64,000 nucleotides of DNA from Actinostola sp. cb2023 (GCA_033675265.1 JAUJYZ010000317.1:248001-312000); one strand, 5' to 3'. Numbered from the stretch's first letter, positions 35,248-47,200 are shown. A program made the numbers and translations. The notes: a model not told the origin generated them from the sequence alone.

Positions 35248-37113
35248 ACTCAGGGGTATCAGTGACAGGGAGGTGCGAATGAGGCCAAACTTTTTAACCC
35301 AAAAAAAACCCAAAAAGCCCCCCCCCCCCCCCCCCCCCAAAAAAAAGCCAAATTTCTCCACATAAAATCGAGAACGGTAGGATATCATTTTTATCAACCT
35401 CAAGAAAAGTCCTTGCCAAAATCTTTATATCAAAAAAAATCCACCAGAAAATTGATAACCCCAAAAAAGTCCCAAGCTGCGAATTTCAAACCCCAAAAAG
35501 GTCTTCACACCTCCCCGTCACTGATACCCCTGAGTACCCCCCCTGGGCTTGACTGATGACTTTCAAGTGTCTGCAATTGAAATGTTCTGATGTTTGTTTT
35601 AGTGGGTTGCGGACCTACAAGTGTGTGATGACATCTATGAGGCTGGCAGCACATTTGTGTATGACAGACATCAAGATGCACATTCTCAAGATTACTAAGG
35701 ATAGCAAGGAATGTAACATTAAAGTACGCTGGCGTGTAAGTGGTACACCAAGATATGCAGCCTTCGTGGGGAAACAGAAAGATGGGAGTAACAACAGGTA
35801 CAAGTTTACTGGTACTAAGTTTACCATAGGCAGCCCAACCATTCCATTTGAGGCTACAAGTTTCAATATGCACTCTCTGCGGGCGCTTCTTACGGGATGC
35901 ACACAGGAAGCCCAACATAGGAAGTTACTCAGCACAGGGAGCCCGACATAATACGTATTGCACACACGCGCTCTACCACAGGAAACCCATCAAAAAAGAC
36001 GCAAATATCATTTTATTGAATTATTTAGTAATGGAATGGTTGGGCTGCCTGTGAGTTTACTATTAATATTATGTGCGTGTGTGCTGTGTGTTCTCATAGA
36101 GCACACAGCATACTATACAATGTCCTTTGGCAAATCAGAGTGCACGTTACAAATATACAGTAGTTATTTTATAATGGATTAAATGAATAATAATGTTGAG
36201 TAAAATTCGTTTGTATCAGATATGTGGATGGATTCTCAATCTTTGAGGTAGACACTAGTGGCCTTATTTGCTGTCACCGGCTGCTAAAGGTACATTTTGA
36301 AATATAGGGTCTCTGAAATAGCATTTCCTGCCTTCTGAGAGTAGTTTCCAGGCCCCGGTTGCATGAAAGGTGAATAGCGCTAATAATCCACCGGATAAAT
36401 CCTATCGAACGGATAAAACTGATGCAGTTAGGCAATAAATTTTATCCGTTGGATAAGACTTATCCGGTGGATAGCGCTATTCACCTTTTGTGCAACCTGA
36501 ACCAGGAAGTTTACACTGAGTCAGCTGTTAAGATTTTGTCTTAGATTTCATTTTTTTTTAATTTTTATGCTTCTTATAATATATATATTTTAAGGATTTT
36601 AAATTTTATGCAGGTGCGTACGGGCATATATGCACGCTACGCCCCTGAACCTAGTCTCCCTCGCATCCGAGGGAGACTACCCTGAACCCGACAACGATTC
36701 TTCAATTTGGTGCATAATTATTATACACAATGTGTAATGTTTTGTGACCAGCAAATATATAGTTCCAAGTCTGGTGAAGGGTTACCGGTACATGTTTATT
36801 ACCACTGAACAGAACAGTAAAAATAATATCAATAAAACCAACATTTAATGATCTCTGATTGAAGTATTGGTTTTGGAAATCAAGGAGAAAATAATTAAAG
36901 TCAAGATTTCGCTTGAGTTTTGTTGCCACAATAACTAATCTATTTATATATCCCATTTGTTAGTTAATGCCAAGCCAGTCCCCCCAGCCAGTCAATCCTC
37001 TGTGGGCTCTGAACACTGCTGCCATGATCGCACTACTACGACAGCAGAGATCATTTGAAATGTTGGCTCGTCATCGCGTTGAGGACATTGAAGACACGTG
37101 CCTTCCTTTTTAG
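33013..37113 (+). CDS. C6orf136: C6orf136-like DUF2358 protein, predicted mitochondrial
   Basis: Six exons give 396 residues with matching phases: 33013-33141, 33715-34272, 34436-34524, 35603-35797, 36220-36289 and 36964-37113 (TAG stop). The first exon encodes a basic, Ser/Arg-rich leader without acidic residues (MALFRCSISKQRALLSRRSS), which reads as a mitochondrial presequence. Exon 2 is a long linker with charged repeats and no recognised domain. Exons 3-5 carry the DUF2358 core: LPIFFQKGHGYDLYHKRV, FINGL, MTDIKMHILKIT, VRWRVSGTPRY and FEVDTSGLICCHRL. These match the order LF..HDYSLY..DVEFIN..RWRLVGLP..LNSSGLICRHRLD that I recall for human C6orf136. The C-terminal exon starts LMPSQSP. The start was chosen because it is the only ATG in frame with the exon 1 donor that precedes the presequence. 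Function is unknown; the fold class resembles NTF2-like proteins. Two AATAAA signals follow at 37281 and 37288. Confidence 0.88.
34556..34683. repeat. GTAAGTGA-type MITE, copy 2
   Basis: aggggtccctgcaagaacgg cgtaagtgacttg at left; gatcacttacgttgttcttg cagcgagccct at right. Confidence 0.85.
34805..35084. repeat. Inverted-repeat element with ACAGTGTAACTACACCA ends
   Basis: acagtgtaactacaccaacc at left and ggtggtgtagtcacactgta at right, with ~45 bp arms including cacccaaacaaatttt. Confidence 0.85.
35211..35546. repeat. Inverted-repeat element with poly-G/C ends
   Basis: A G run of ~37 then tactcaggggtatcagtgac at left; gtcactgatacccctgagta then a C run at right. An internal C run is at about 35320-35338. 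Confidence 0.85.
36351..36503. repeat. MITE with GGTTGCATGAAAGGTGAATAGCGCTA ends
   Basis: ttgcatgaaaggtgaatagc gcta at left; tagcgctattcaccttttgt gcaac at right. The inner pair is ccaccggataa / ttatccggtgg. Confidence 0.9.
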
Positions 37114-37607
37114 TGCCGATTTTCTGTAAACATTACTGCAACATAATAGGCAGTACTTATAGTAATAATGCTTGTATAAATCATTGGTTATTATTTAACA
37201 GCTTGTATTATATGATTTTTTTTTGATAATTTTTAAGATCTTCGGAGTTCAAATTTTAAACACCTTCAAATATAGCAAAGAATAAAAAATAAAGAATATT
37301 GCAAAAAATTATGTTTGGTTATCACTAACATGTATTGATTAGAGCAGATTTCGTATGACTGTGAAAAGCTTACGGCACGGACGTGCCGTGACCGTGCGCT
37401 GTGGTTTTTCACAGTCATTCGAAATCTGCTCTATGATTCACCTCGGGACTGAACGGAATTCCCCGGTTGGGTTTCCTGTGGAAATACCCCACAGGAAGCC
37501 CAAATTTGAAATTCACCAGTGAGTTCAAAAATCGCTCTTTGTGGGAATTTTATGGATGTCATATAGCAAATACTGGACTTCTGAATTGCTCTTAGCTTTA
37601 GGAACAT
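37114..37607. other. 3' flank of the C6orf136-like gene, intergenic
   Basis: AATAAA hexamers at 37281-37286 and 37288-37293 are likely poly(A) signals. A MITE (37339-37432) and a ttgggtttcctgtgg...ccacaggaagccc inverted pair (about 37467-37502) follow. No coding sequence is seen. Confidence 0.65.
37339..37432. repeat. MITE with AGAGCAGATTTCGTATGACTGTG ends, copy 1
   Basis: agagcagatttcgtatgact gtgaaaa and ttttcacagtcattcgaaat ctgctct are inverse. The middle, cggcacggacgtgccg, is itself palindromic. Copy 2 is at 58094-58203. Confidence 0.9.
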
Positions 37608-37620
37608 AGGGGTCGCACTT

Positions 37621-37910
37621 GAAATTTTTGATTGCGTTTTATTTGCATTTCATTAAAAACGACGATTCTGAGTGTGAAATTTTATCGGGAAAAATAGTCA
37701 CAAACATCAAATGAGCCGTAGTCATGGGTGGGGCAGATTTTTTAGCACTTCCGGTTTCAGGTCGTGGTGCAGATGAAAGAACTAGAACCCCACAATGACG
37801 AAAGAGCAACGCGGGAAATAACTGTTTTGCGGAGATTATGAAAGCACATCATGCTCGAATACTTTTTTTTATATAATGCTTTTTATAGTCCGAGATACAT
37901 TTCGAATGTT
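37621..37910 (+). repeat. Direct repeat, Harbinger-internal copy
   Basis: Upstream of ORF1. In order it contains tttttgatt, ttaaaaacgacg, atagtcacaaa, gcacttccggtttcaggtcg, tggtgca, atgctcgaatact, tagtccgagat and tcgaatgt. The same words occur in the same order at 40393-40602, outside the transposon ends. Confidence 0.8.
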
Positions 37911-37975
37911 TGCCACAAAAGTAGTCACCAAGTGGGCAGTTTTCAAGTTCCCCGATAGACCCAGAGCGGCCAGTA

Positions 37976-38723
37976 ATGTCGCAGTACTCGGCGTATGCAA
38001 ACCCGCCTGCAACAACATCACAAGCCATGGCCAGTAAAAGTAGCGAATCTAGTTCCCCAGAAGAAAGCAGCAGCGCCACTAGCAAGCGTGTATACGAAAA
38101 GTTTCGACGAACAGAAAATTCTGGTAAATTTGTGGGCCGAAAACTTTGAGCGAATCGAGAGTAAAGACTCGCGCAAAGTATGGGACAGTATCGCCGAACA
38201 AATAAACAAGTGTTCAAGGCATCGAGGTCACGTCGAATTCTGAAATTCCAGAAGAAGATAAAAATCTGGTGGATAGGTACAAGCAGGCAAAGGACTGGAA
38301 CGTTCAGTCTGGAGGGCATCGAAGAAAGAGTATTTTTTACGACGAAGTTGATGAAGTTCTGGGCTACGCGATATCGAACGCTCCAACACGTGGGGGAGGC
38401 CGGCTCTAGCAGCTCAACCGCCAGTTCTAATTCTACTAATCCCAGCTCGCCTTCGCACAGTGATGAGGATGAAATTGCTCAAGCAACAAATAAAGCGGGG
38501 GGGGAGAGAGGAGTGAGAGGAAAAGAAGGCGAAAGCAGGTTGCTAAAGAGGAAGAAGACGAGGAAGAGCAAAAGCTTCTAAGGTCAGCTGTAACAGGTCT
38601 CGAGGCGCAGAGAGAAGAAATGAGTTCCTTTGTTCAGAGTTTTAATATAGAATCCAAGGTGAACAATTAAACACAATGAATAGTCTGGTAGGCGCTCTGA
38701 CAAAGTTCTTAGAGAAGCAGTAG
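37976..38723 (+). pseudogene. Harbinger ORF1 (Myb/SANT-like), frameshifted
   Basis: Starts ATG at 37976 with a Ser-rich N-terminus. The DNA-binding region shifts frame near 38104, continuing as DEQKILVNLWAENFERI and WDSIAEQIN. It shifts again near 38215, to NLVDRYKQAKDWNVQSGG and RRKSIFYDEVDEVLG. Later segments (SNSTNPSSPSHSDEDEIA; EAQREEMSSFVQSF; SLVGALTKFLEKQ, stop 38721-38723) lie in several frames with a poly-G tract at about 38499. PIF/Harbinger ORF1 proteins help the transposase reach the nucleus and bind termini. The number of indels shows this copy is dead. Confidence 0.75.
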
Positions 38724-38964
38724 TTTTGTATGTATCATTTTATCTATTATATTCAGAACAGTTTTGTTTATACCCCGAGCTGCGGGGGAGACTAATCGAA
38801 CAGTCAATGGTTAGAACATATCTTGTTATTTCTCGGAGTGATTTTTATTATTGCTGTGATCAAGTGTTTCTGATATTATACTAAACGTGGGCTACATATT
38901 TTATATATACAAATATTTACATTTCTTTATATATGATTATAATTCATGTAAACAGAACAACAGC

Positions 38965-40206
38965 TTAATATTGTACATCATGCAATAAATTCTTTGAGCA
39001 GTTCTCTAATGTCGTCCGCATCCTAATCACGTTCACTGCTGGGTTAGGTGGGACAGGATCATTGTCGTCTGGGTCCTCTTCATCCCAATCATCACCAGAT
39101 CTGATGCAAATATTATGTAGAACTGCACATGCAATAGTGCTCTTGATTGCGAATTCAATCTCACTATCAAAGCGCTTCATTAGAAACGCCACCGGCTTTT
39201 CAGTAGTCCGAATGCACACTCGACTTTAACTCGTGCTGAAGACAGTTCTTTATTGAAATTTTTTTTCGTCTGGATCTCTAGTGCCTTCAGGATATGGTTT
39301 AATCAGCCATGGACTGATTGGGTATGCACTATCCCCAACAAGATAAGGGCCAATGTTGCGGCCATTGATATTAATTGTTGGTGCTGTAAGGATTTGTCTC
39401 GCTTCTGCCCTTTGAAATATTGTACTGCGCCTTAGAACTCTGCCATCGTGCATCGCGCCGGGGTATCCACAACAAAAATCCATAAACAACTTTTTACCGT
39501 CCACAACAGCTTGGATTATGAAGTCGTACTGCTGGTAACGACTGAAGTAATCAGCTTTGCTTTCAATGGGTGCTTTGATGCGTACATGTGAGCCATCAAT
39601 AGCACCCGCAATATTCGGTAGATCTGATAGCTGTTCAAACGTTTCTATAACTGCAGCAGTTTCGGCTGGAGTTTCTGGGAATTTTATAACTTCATTACGG
39701 AATTCATAGAGCCCTTCTACCACGTCTTGCACTGCCTCGATCACTGTTGACTTCCCAACATTAAAAACCGGACCAATACTAACGTAAGAATTACCATGAC
39801 CCAGGCGATATAAGCCCAAAGCCAAAACTTTCTCTGGTGGAATTGCGTCCCTGAATCGAGTGTCTTGTCTTACCAGTCGGTGACCAAGCATATTTAATAG
39901 CATATCAAAGGTATCTTTATTGACTCGTAGCTGCCTTCGAAAATAATCCTGAATAGTAGGATCATTATAGTGCAGATCAAACCAAGAATTCAGTGGACGT
40001 GGAATTCTCCAGGCATATGGTCGTCGACGAAACCTCCGTTGACGTCGTCTTGCTCTCCTCATCAAAGCTGCAACCAAGACAGCATGTACCCCATTTGCCC
40101 ACCTCTCATATAAAATTCGGAAAATGAATACTTGCTGCAGTTGAAGTTGCAGCAATAGAACAAATAAGACACTCAAAGCTAACGCTATTCCTTCGGCTGG
40201 TCGCAT
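38965..40206 (-). pseudogene. Harbinger DDE transposase, two frameshifts
   Basis: An intact frame from ATG 40206 to 39250 gives 318 residues: an Arg-rich segment (RRARRRQRRFRRR), a helix-turn-helix stretch ending NVGKSTVIEAVQDVV, then DDE blocks with Asp in NIAGAIDGSHVRI (near residue 205) and Asp in YLVGDSAYPISPWLI (near residue 295). The frame breaks in an A-run at about 39259, continues in another frame with the Glu block (RVKVECAFGLLKSRWRF), then shifts back at about 39178 into MKRFDSEIEFAIKSTIACAVLHNICI and a stop at 38965. The two single-base shifts compensate, so the whole transposase is recognisable. It resembles HARBI1-type nucleases. A very recent inactivation or an assembly error in the homopolymer are both possible. 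Confidence 0.85.
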
Positions 40207-40392
40207 TTTGTTTACAAAAATTGGCGGCCGAAATGGTGTCTGGTTTTCATCACTGTCACACTGGTGATTTCTATAATCTCCAGTGCGACCTTAAAAAGGT
40301 TCAAACATTTTGGTTTCCGTTTTGTGGTTTCAAATTTTTCGTAGTACTTTTACGGCAAATTAGAAAACTTTGCCCAAGTGCGACCCCTGCCA

Positions 40393-40602
40393 CTAATTTT
40401 GATTCTCGAAGGATTTAAAAACGACGTTGATGTGATATTTATATAGTCACAAATTACTTCCGGTCAAAAGTATTTCACTTCCGGTTTCAGGTCGTTGGTG
40501 CAAGAACGAGAAAATGATGCAACATTCGAAATAACTTGCGGTTATAAAAGCCGAATGCTCGAATATTTTTTATAATTCTTGTAGTCCGAGATCTGTCGAA
40601 TG
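40393..40602 (+). repeat. Direct repeat, copy upstream of the vWA-like gene
   Basis: Partner of 37621-37910. It sits just outside the right Harbinger end and ~110 bp before the likely vWA start codon. Confidence 0.8.
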
Positions 40603-40710
40603 TATATCACAAGTATCACAGAACAGAATTCAAGAGAAATTTACAGATACAAGTGTGAATCATGCGCAAAGTACAGAAGATAGATGTAGTTTTCGTTCGT
40701 TGTGGGTCCG

Positions 40711-43700
40711 ATGGGACGAACGGTGGACAAGCAGATCTCTCGTATTGCTCGTCAGTTAACGAGATCAGCGAATGACTGTCGTGTTGCTTCGATTCACTTT
40801 AATAATGACTACCATTCGACACTTCAAAGAGACTTGTTCTACAGTCGTGTGTTCGATTTCTCCGATGTTTACTTCGACATGAAATCTACAAATAGAACGA
40901 TTCAAGGGAATCCCCTTCAGCATGTCACGAACTTGAGTTTCAGGGAGGATGCTACTAGATTTTGCTTTCTGATCTGTAAGTATATGTTATTATTGTTTAA
41001 TGCTTAAAAAGTGAATGATGAATATCAAAAGAGAACTGTAGGGCGGAGAGCTCTCCGTAAAAATCGCAAGCTAAGCAATTTTTTAATTTTTAATTTATCA
41101 ATGAAGTCTTCACAGTCAGAATATTAAAGAAATGTGTATTTTAATAACTTGTCTATAGAATCCATTAGCCATATTTACTGTTGTTCTATTTGGTTTTGTA
41201 AAAAATATTTTTAAAATTAAAATTTATAAATAAATAAAATTAAAAGAATTAAAATATAGAAACCACAGTAGGAGCCATCTGTAAATAATATTTTTATCTT
41301 AATTTATTTATCTTTATCTTTTTTATATATATATATTGCTTATATTATATTATTCATATTTATTGTTTGTATTTTAATATCATTAGTTAATTGTTATTGA
41401 ACAATCCAAGCGATCATTTTAAATTTTGTAAATAAGGATTTTTATCTATTTTTCTATCTCTTATTTGTAATTTGTTTTGAGGAATAGTTATTATTATTAT
41501 TAAAATATTGTTTTTATTTATTAATTATATAATTATTACAGCCTTTTGCAAAAATTATGTCGCGACCAAGTATATCAGTATATCACTATATCCCCGAAGA
41601 TTTATACTATCAAATGAATGTGAAAATAACGTTTGTGTGTAGCTTGTATCGTATTCATGGCTCTCCAATCCATTCTTGTACAGTCAACCATCTTGAAATG
41701 CGTGTATGGGTAGCGTGCGGGCATGCGGGACTCACACGGGTATATAGTGATATACTGATATACTGATATACTTGGTCGCGACAGAATTTTTGCAAAAGGC
41801 TGTATATATTATTATTATATATTATTATTATATATTATTATTATTATTATTCAAACATTATTATTATTATTTAAAGAAATATAAAATATTATTATTTATA
41901 TTATATATTATTATTATATATTATTATTATTCAGGCATTATTATTATTATTTAAAGAAATATTGATATTAAAAAAACACTATATATTATTATATAGCACT
42001 GCCGAAACATGTCTAAGAAACTAAAAGTTGTCATGGTTTTCATCAAACTATATACCTATTATTTATATTATTATATAATAATTATTATATTTTAATTTGA
42101 TGTTTTATTTCTTCAGCAAATGTGTTGCCCTTCAATGATTCCTGTGAAGAAACAGTAGTCTATGACAATGAGATTGGTGAATACAATAATGCAAACGACA
42201 ACTGGGGAAATGATACAAACACACCAGTAGGGGCAGATACTACAACAACTATTCCAAGTAATGCCACAAATACAACAAACACTGCACAAAGTGTTCCAAC
42301 TGAGAAAATCAGTGAAACAGATACTACAAACATACCAGACAATGGTGCTGTTACAGATAGTACAGTGGGTACAGAAAACACAGTAAATGTTACTACAGCT
42401 ACTACAGACAGTACAGTGGGTACTGATTCCACCACAGAAAACACAGTAAATGCTACTACAGCTACTACAGACAATGTGTCAAGTGCCGTAGATAATGATG
42501 GAACTGCACTGCATGCAGGAAATTCTACAAGTACTGCAGACGATGAACTTAATACTACTAACAATGCAAACAAACCAGAACCAGAAAAGGCACCAACTGC
42601 TGCAGACACACCCTCAAGTACTTCACATACAGCGAATAGTTCGGCAAGTACAAGTACTGAAACTACCTCAAAAAGTAACGAGGTATATCATGAGGATCCT
42701 CTGCGTACATGTCGTCGCTTGGCTGCAATGGGGATCGTCTTGTACTGTATCGAAACCTACCCATACAGCACTATATACAAGGATATGTATGTGGCACTGG
42801 CGTATATAACTGGTGGACAGTATATCAATGTTAACACCACACATCTAGCAAAGGTAGTTACCGGTATTTCAAAAGTATTTTATTCTTTTTTATTAACCTC
42901 TACAAAGTTCCTATAAATTTATGTGGAAGCCATTGAAGTTTTGAGGACTCAAAATTTACATTAATTATTTTAATTCAGAAATTGTTTTTAATGTGAAAAT
43001 TACTTCTCTTTTCAGACAATCAAATGTGCTATTTTGGAAGAAGTTTCCCTAGAAAGGCTTGTTGGATATGTTAGAGATTATCTCTGCGTTGCTTGGCTAG
43101 CCTGGGGTAGAATGGAAGCAAGAAAGCCTTCCTGCATTGAAGACTTATCTGACAATGTACTCAACCACCTCTGCAACGTCAACATTACAACGCTTGAGCT
43201 GCTGGTGGGTAGCAAACCATTAGATCCCCCAAACAAGCATGCCAGGAAGATCGTGGGATTGAAAGATATTAGTGAGGCAAGGAGTATCAGAATTAGCGAA
43301 GACAACTGGGCGGCGGAGATGAGTTGGTTGGCAGACGAGGTCTGTGATGAAGTGATTCCTGGATATGTCGCCACACCATCCACAAATGAGTCACAGAAAG
43401 AGTTGAACAAAGTTACAATTTCTCAACATAGAAGAATGTCTAGGAATCAGGCAAGGAGAATTGTGGTCAGGACGCTGGCTAGAAGACCCGGCATGATAAG
43501 GAAGCAACAGCAAGAACAAACAGATCAGAAAACAAATACCCATGCCACAAGACAATCGTTTGAGAGCCCAACGCATTGCGATAGAAATAACAAAGAAACT
43601 CCACAAATCAAAGCATGGGATGTTAAGAACGAGAAAGAAAGAGTGAATGAAATTCCTTCACAAGAGCAGCTGTCATTGAGTTGTAAACAGGAAGTTGTGA

Positions 43701-43756
43701 TTATCAAGAAACTACAAGACAACTGTTTTGGAGATCGCAACTGTGTTTTAGTGTGA
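40711..43756 (+). CDS. von Willebrand A-like protein with degenerate MIDAS
   Basis: Three exons with consistent phases (580 residues): 40711-40975, 42117-42853 and 43016-43756 (TGA). Family signals: MGRTVDKQISRIARQL, DCRVASIHFNNDY, FREDATRFCFLI, RRLAAMGIVLYCIE and ALAYITGGQYINV joined across the intron to TIKCAILEEVSLERLV. These follow the order seen in vWA domains of alpha-kinase-like vWA proteins. A Thr/Asn-rich insert of ~180 residues (most of exon 2, repeats such as TTENTVNATTATTD) interrupts the domain. The C-terminal third is basic and unrecognised. The strand carrying the metal-binding DxTGS is out of frame: KIDVVFV can be read from ATG 40662 in another frame, with a TAG at 40687-40689 in the frame used downstream. 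So it is either a shortened, MIDAS-less protein starting at 40711 or a pseudogene. AATAAA at 43952. Confidence 0.62.
41538..41803. repeat. MITE with ACAGCCTTTTGCAAAAATT ends, in intron 1 of the vWA-like gene
   Basis: tacagccttttgcaaaaatt atgtcgcgaccaagtatatc at left; gatatacttggtcgcgacag aatttttgcaaaaggctgta at right. Arms are ~65 bp. Confidence 0.9.
41804..42100. other. A/T-rich intron sequence
   Basis: (ATT)n and TATT-rich microsatellite; nothing coding seen. Confidence 0.7.
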
Positions 43757-44229
43757 TGTGATCAACAAGAAATATTATTATATTAATAATTTTAGTATTA
43801 TTTCAACTCGAGTAAAAAAGTTTTTTAACTGTAAAAATTTTTTTTACATTTTTATATAAATTTATTAATAATATTTATTGTACATTGAATATGTGCTAAC
43901 ATTCTTCATTGTGTTTTGCTGTATTGGAATAGAACTGCATTATTTTTGTTAAATAAATTTACCATAACTTGCATGATTTCTTTCCTGGCATACAATAAAG
44001 TTTAGACACCGCTGTACTCCTTGACAAAAGACGCATTTGCTCAGGCTTAGCCTCAATTCAGTGTAAATTATGCACAAATACCGACGAGAATGCGAAAAAG
44101 TGTTGACATTCAACGATAGAAACCATTTTTAATTCCACAGTTATTCTCTGGATTGAGGCTAAGGCTGAGCAAATGTGTCTTTTGTCAAGGAGTTTTCTAT
44201 TTTGCTACATGCTATGATTTCATAGCTTT
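43757..44229. other. Convergent 3' region between the vWA-like gene and DUSP12
   Basis: Holds the AATAAA at 43952-43957 for the plus-strand gene and a MITE (44013-44196). The two genes end 473 bp apart. Confidence 0.6.
44013..44196. repeat. MITE with ACTCCTTGACAAAAGACGCATTTGC ends
   Basis: actccttgacaaaagacgca tttgctcaggcttagcctca at left; tgaggctaaggctgagcaaa tgtgtcttttgtcaaggagt at right. Confidence 0.9.
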
Positions 44230-47200
44230 CTACTTGACGTTATTGGTGACAGATTGACTGGTTTGTGTTGTCTGGATTTTGTTAACTTGATCCAATTTGT
44301 TCTTGTGGAACTGAAAGGCTGGAGTCACCCATGATGCACAGGAACACTGCATTCCTGTTGAAAAGAAAATATTCACAATTTTGACTCTGACGAGGTGCCT
44401 CGGCATATTCTTGGTTTAAGGTGTCAGTAAGTGGTTGGTAAGGTGTCAGTAAGTGGTTGTTAAGGTGTCAGTAAGTGGTTGTTAAGGTGTGGGCAAGTGG
44501 TTGTTAAGGTGTCAGTAAGTGATTGGTAAGCTAGGTGTCAGTAAGTGGTTGGTAAGGTGTCAGTAAGTGGTTGGTAAGGTGTCAGTAAGTGGTTGGTAAG
44601 GTGTCAGTAAGTGGTTGTTAAGGTGTCAGTAAGTGGTTGTTAAGGTGTCAGTAAGTGGTTGTTAAGGTGTGGGTAAGTGGTTGGTAAGGTGTCAGTAAGT
44701 GGTTGTTAAGGTGTCAGGAAGTGGTTGTTAAAGTGTGGGTAAGTGGTTGACACCTTAAAAGGTGTCAGTATGTGGTTGGTATTAATTTAAAGGTATCAAT
44801 GTAATGTAATGTGGTTGGTAGATATAAGGTAACAGTAGTTGTTATTGAGACACGTACCTGACCAATTAAAAGATCCTAATCGGCAATCACACTTGGGGCA
44901 TTGTAACTGAAAGTTGCAATTTAACACATAAATATGATTCCCATATTTCAGATGAAAGTGAATTTTGTCCTTACCTTGCCATCAAGTGTCCCAACAAGTG
45001 TTGCTGACATCCACTCAACAGGCTCAATAAATAATGATGTACATTCTACGTCGCTATCTGTACTACTATAATAATTATTGTGACTGCTTTTTCTTCCCTT
45101 ATTCCAACCAAAGGATGACGAGCCTTGTCCCCTCTCATGAACCACAAGGCTACTAGAGTCAAATACTTTATACCTAAAATATGAATTAAAAGAGTATTGA
45201 AGCCAGATGTTGAAAATCATAATTGTAGTTCGTCTTTATTACCTGCATTTTCTACATCTAAATAGTTTGTCGCTTGAAGTATTTCTAGACTTGACTTCTT
45301 CAAGGAATCTTGATAATATGCTGCCGTCTGTGTGGTTACCATCTGTTGAGTGTAAGTAAGTAAAGGGTACATGTACATGTATGTTACCGCATACATGTAG
45401 TTCCGATAGAATGACCCCCAAAAGTAACGACATCCCCCTGAAAGTAGTGACTCCAATAATTAAGTTTTTCCTTTTTTTAATAATCATTAAAACAATGTAC
45501 ATTTTTGTAGATTAGTTGAGCCTTGTTATCATGTAGTTAAGTGGGATATTAAGAATACATGTGTGACTACCGTACTAAGCCTAGTGACTTGTACTTAAGT
45601 TTATCTTAAATATCCCACGTGTATAGTATTGCATCAGCAGTAGGGTATACCACAGAACTCTATTATAAAGTTTAGACAACTTATTTGAAATGAAAGTAGT
45701 ATCAATTACCGGTAGTTGAGTTTACCTTGTATTTGGCTAGCAAGCAATTCCAGTCTGAATTGTTTGAAGACTGCACTTGACGTGTCCACAGTTTTACCCA
45801 TTTCTTCGTAAAGCCTCAGCTGGTTGATAAAACCAGTGTTTGGGCTGTTAATCAATATAACAGTTGTGTCACACTATTGCCAGGGTACCTCGCTGCAGCA
45901 GCTGATATGAGGACAATTGGGGGAAGTAGAGTGGGTAACTAATAGGGGAAATATTATGTACTTATTGAATGAGTGGGAGGGCCAGACGGGAAAATATTTG
46001 GCTGGAGGTCATGGCCGTATGGAACGAGCGCAGCGAGGTCTGTACAGAATGACCAAGAGCCATGTATTTTCCCATCCAGCCCGACCTAACTCAGTCAATA
46101 AACATTTTATCATATGACCCACCCGGCCCTCTTTTTCCAATAGTTAATAATAATAATAATAATACACTTCATTTCACGAGGGAATACATATTACAGCTTA
46201 AGCTGCAAAACGTATGGCACTCCTAATCTATTAAAATTAGCATGCGAGTTGGGAAATACGGCTTTTTTCCGGACTGACTTATGCCATCACGGCCGGACCC
46301 CATCACGTCACTTTTTCCAATGGTTTTATTAAGAGTGCGTGAGTCGGGAAATATGGGTCATCAGTATGATAACATTGGTTAATTTTGGACCTACTTGATG
46401 TTTTCAGGTGAGTAGATTTGGTCCAGTTTGTAAATAGCCTCGTCTAATGTTATATTGTCTGTCTTCATTAAATATGCAAGTATGATGGTTACGCTGCGAG
46501 ACACTCCTGAAAAACTAAATATTGTTTTGTAATGAAATGAAAAATAATGGGTGTATAATAGATTTTCATACAATAATAATTTGTTGTCTTTGTCATCATC
46601 ATCACTACAGTATCACTACCAACCACCAAGTGCTGCAGTCATATCATCATCAAGTTTTTCATCATCACTAATCATCACCATCATGATCACCATCACCAAT
46701 CACTACTATACCCAACACTATCATAATAATGTATTTTGTTATGATCATCATCATCATCTGGTATCATCATAATCATCATCTAATATCATCATCATCTGGT
46801 ATCATCATCATCTGGTATCATCATCATCATCTGGTATCATCATCATCATCTGGTATCATCATCATCTGGTATCATCATCATCATCTGGTATCATCATCAT
46901 CTGGTATCATCATCTAATATCATCATCATCATCTGGTATCATCATCATCATCTGGTATCATCATCATCTGGTATCATCATCATCATCTGGTATCATCATC
47001 ATCTGGTATCATCATCATCATCTGGTATCATCATCATCTGGTATCATCATCTAATATCATCATCATCATCTGGTATCATCATCATCTGGTATCATCATCT
47101 GGTATCATCATCATCATCTGATATCATCATCATCATCTGGTATCATCATCATCATCATCTAATATCATCATCAACTTTTTCATCATTATCATCATCACCA

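Larger units (their letters stand above)
37608..40388. mobile_element. PIF/Harbinger DNA transposon, decayed
   Basis: About 2.78 kb bounded by the 14 bp inverted ends aggggtcgcacttg (37608-) and caagtgcgacccct (-40388). It holds the two divergent genes expected for this superfamily: a Myb/SANT-like ORF1 on plus and a DDE transposase on minus. No clear 3 bp target duplication was seen next to these ends, so the exact termini are provisional. Both genes carry frameshifts, so the copy is unlikely to be autonomous. Confidence 0.82.
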
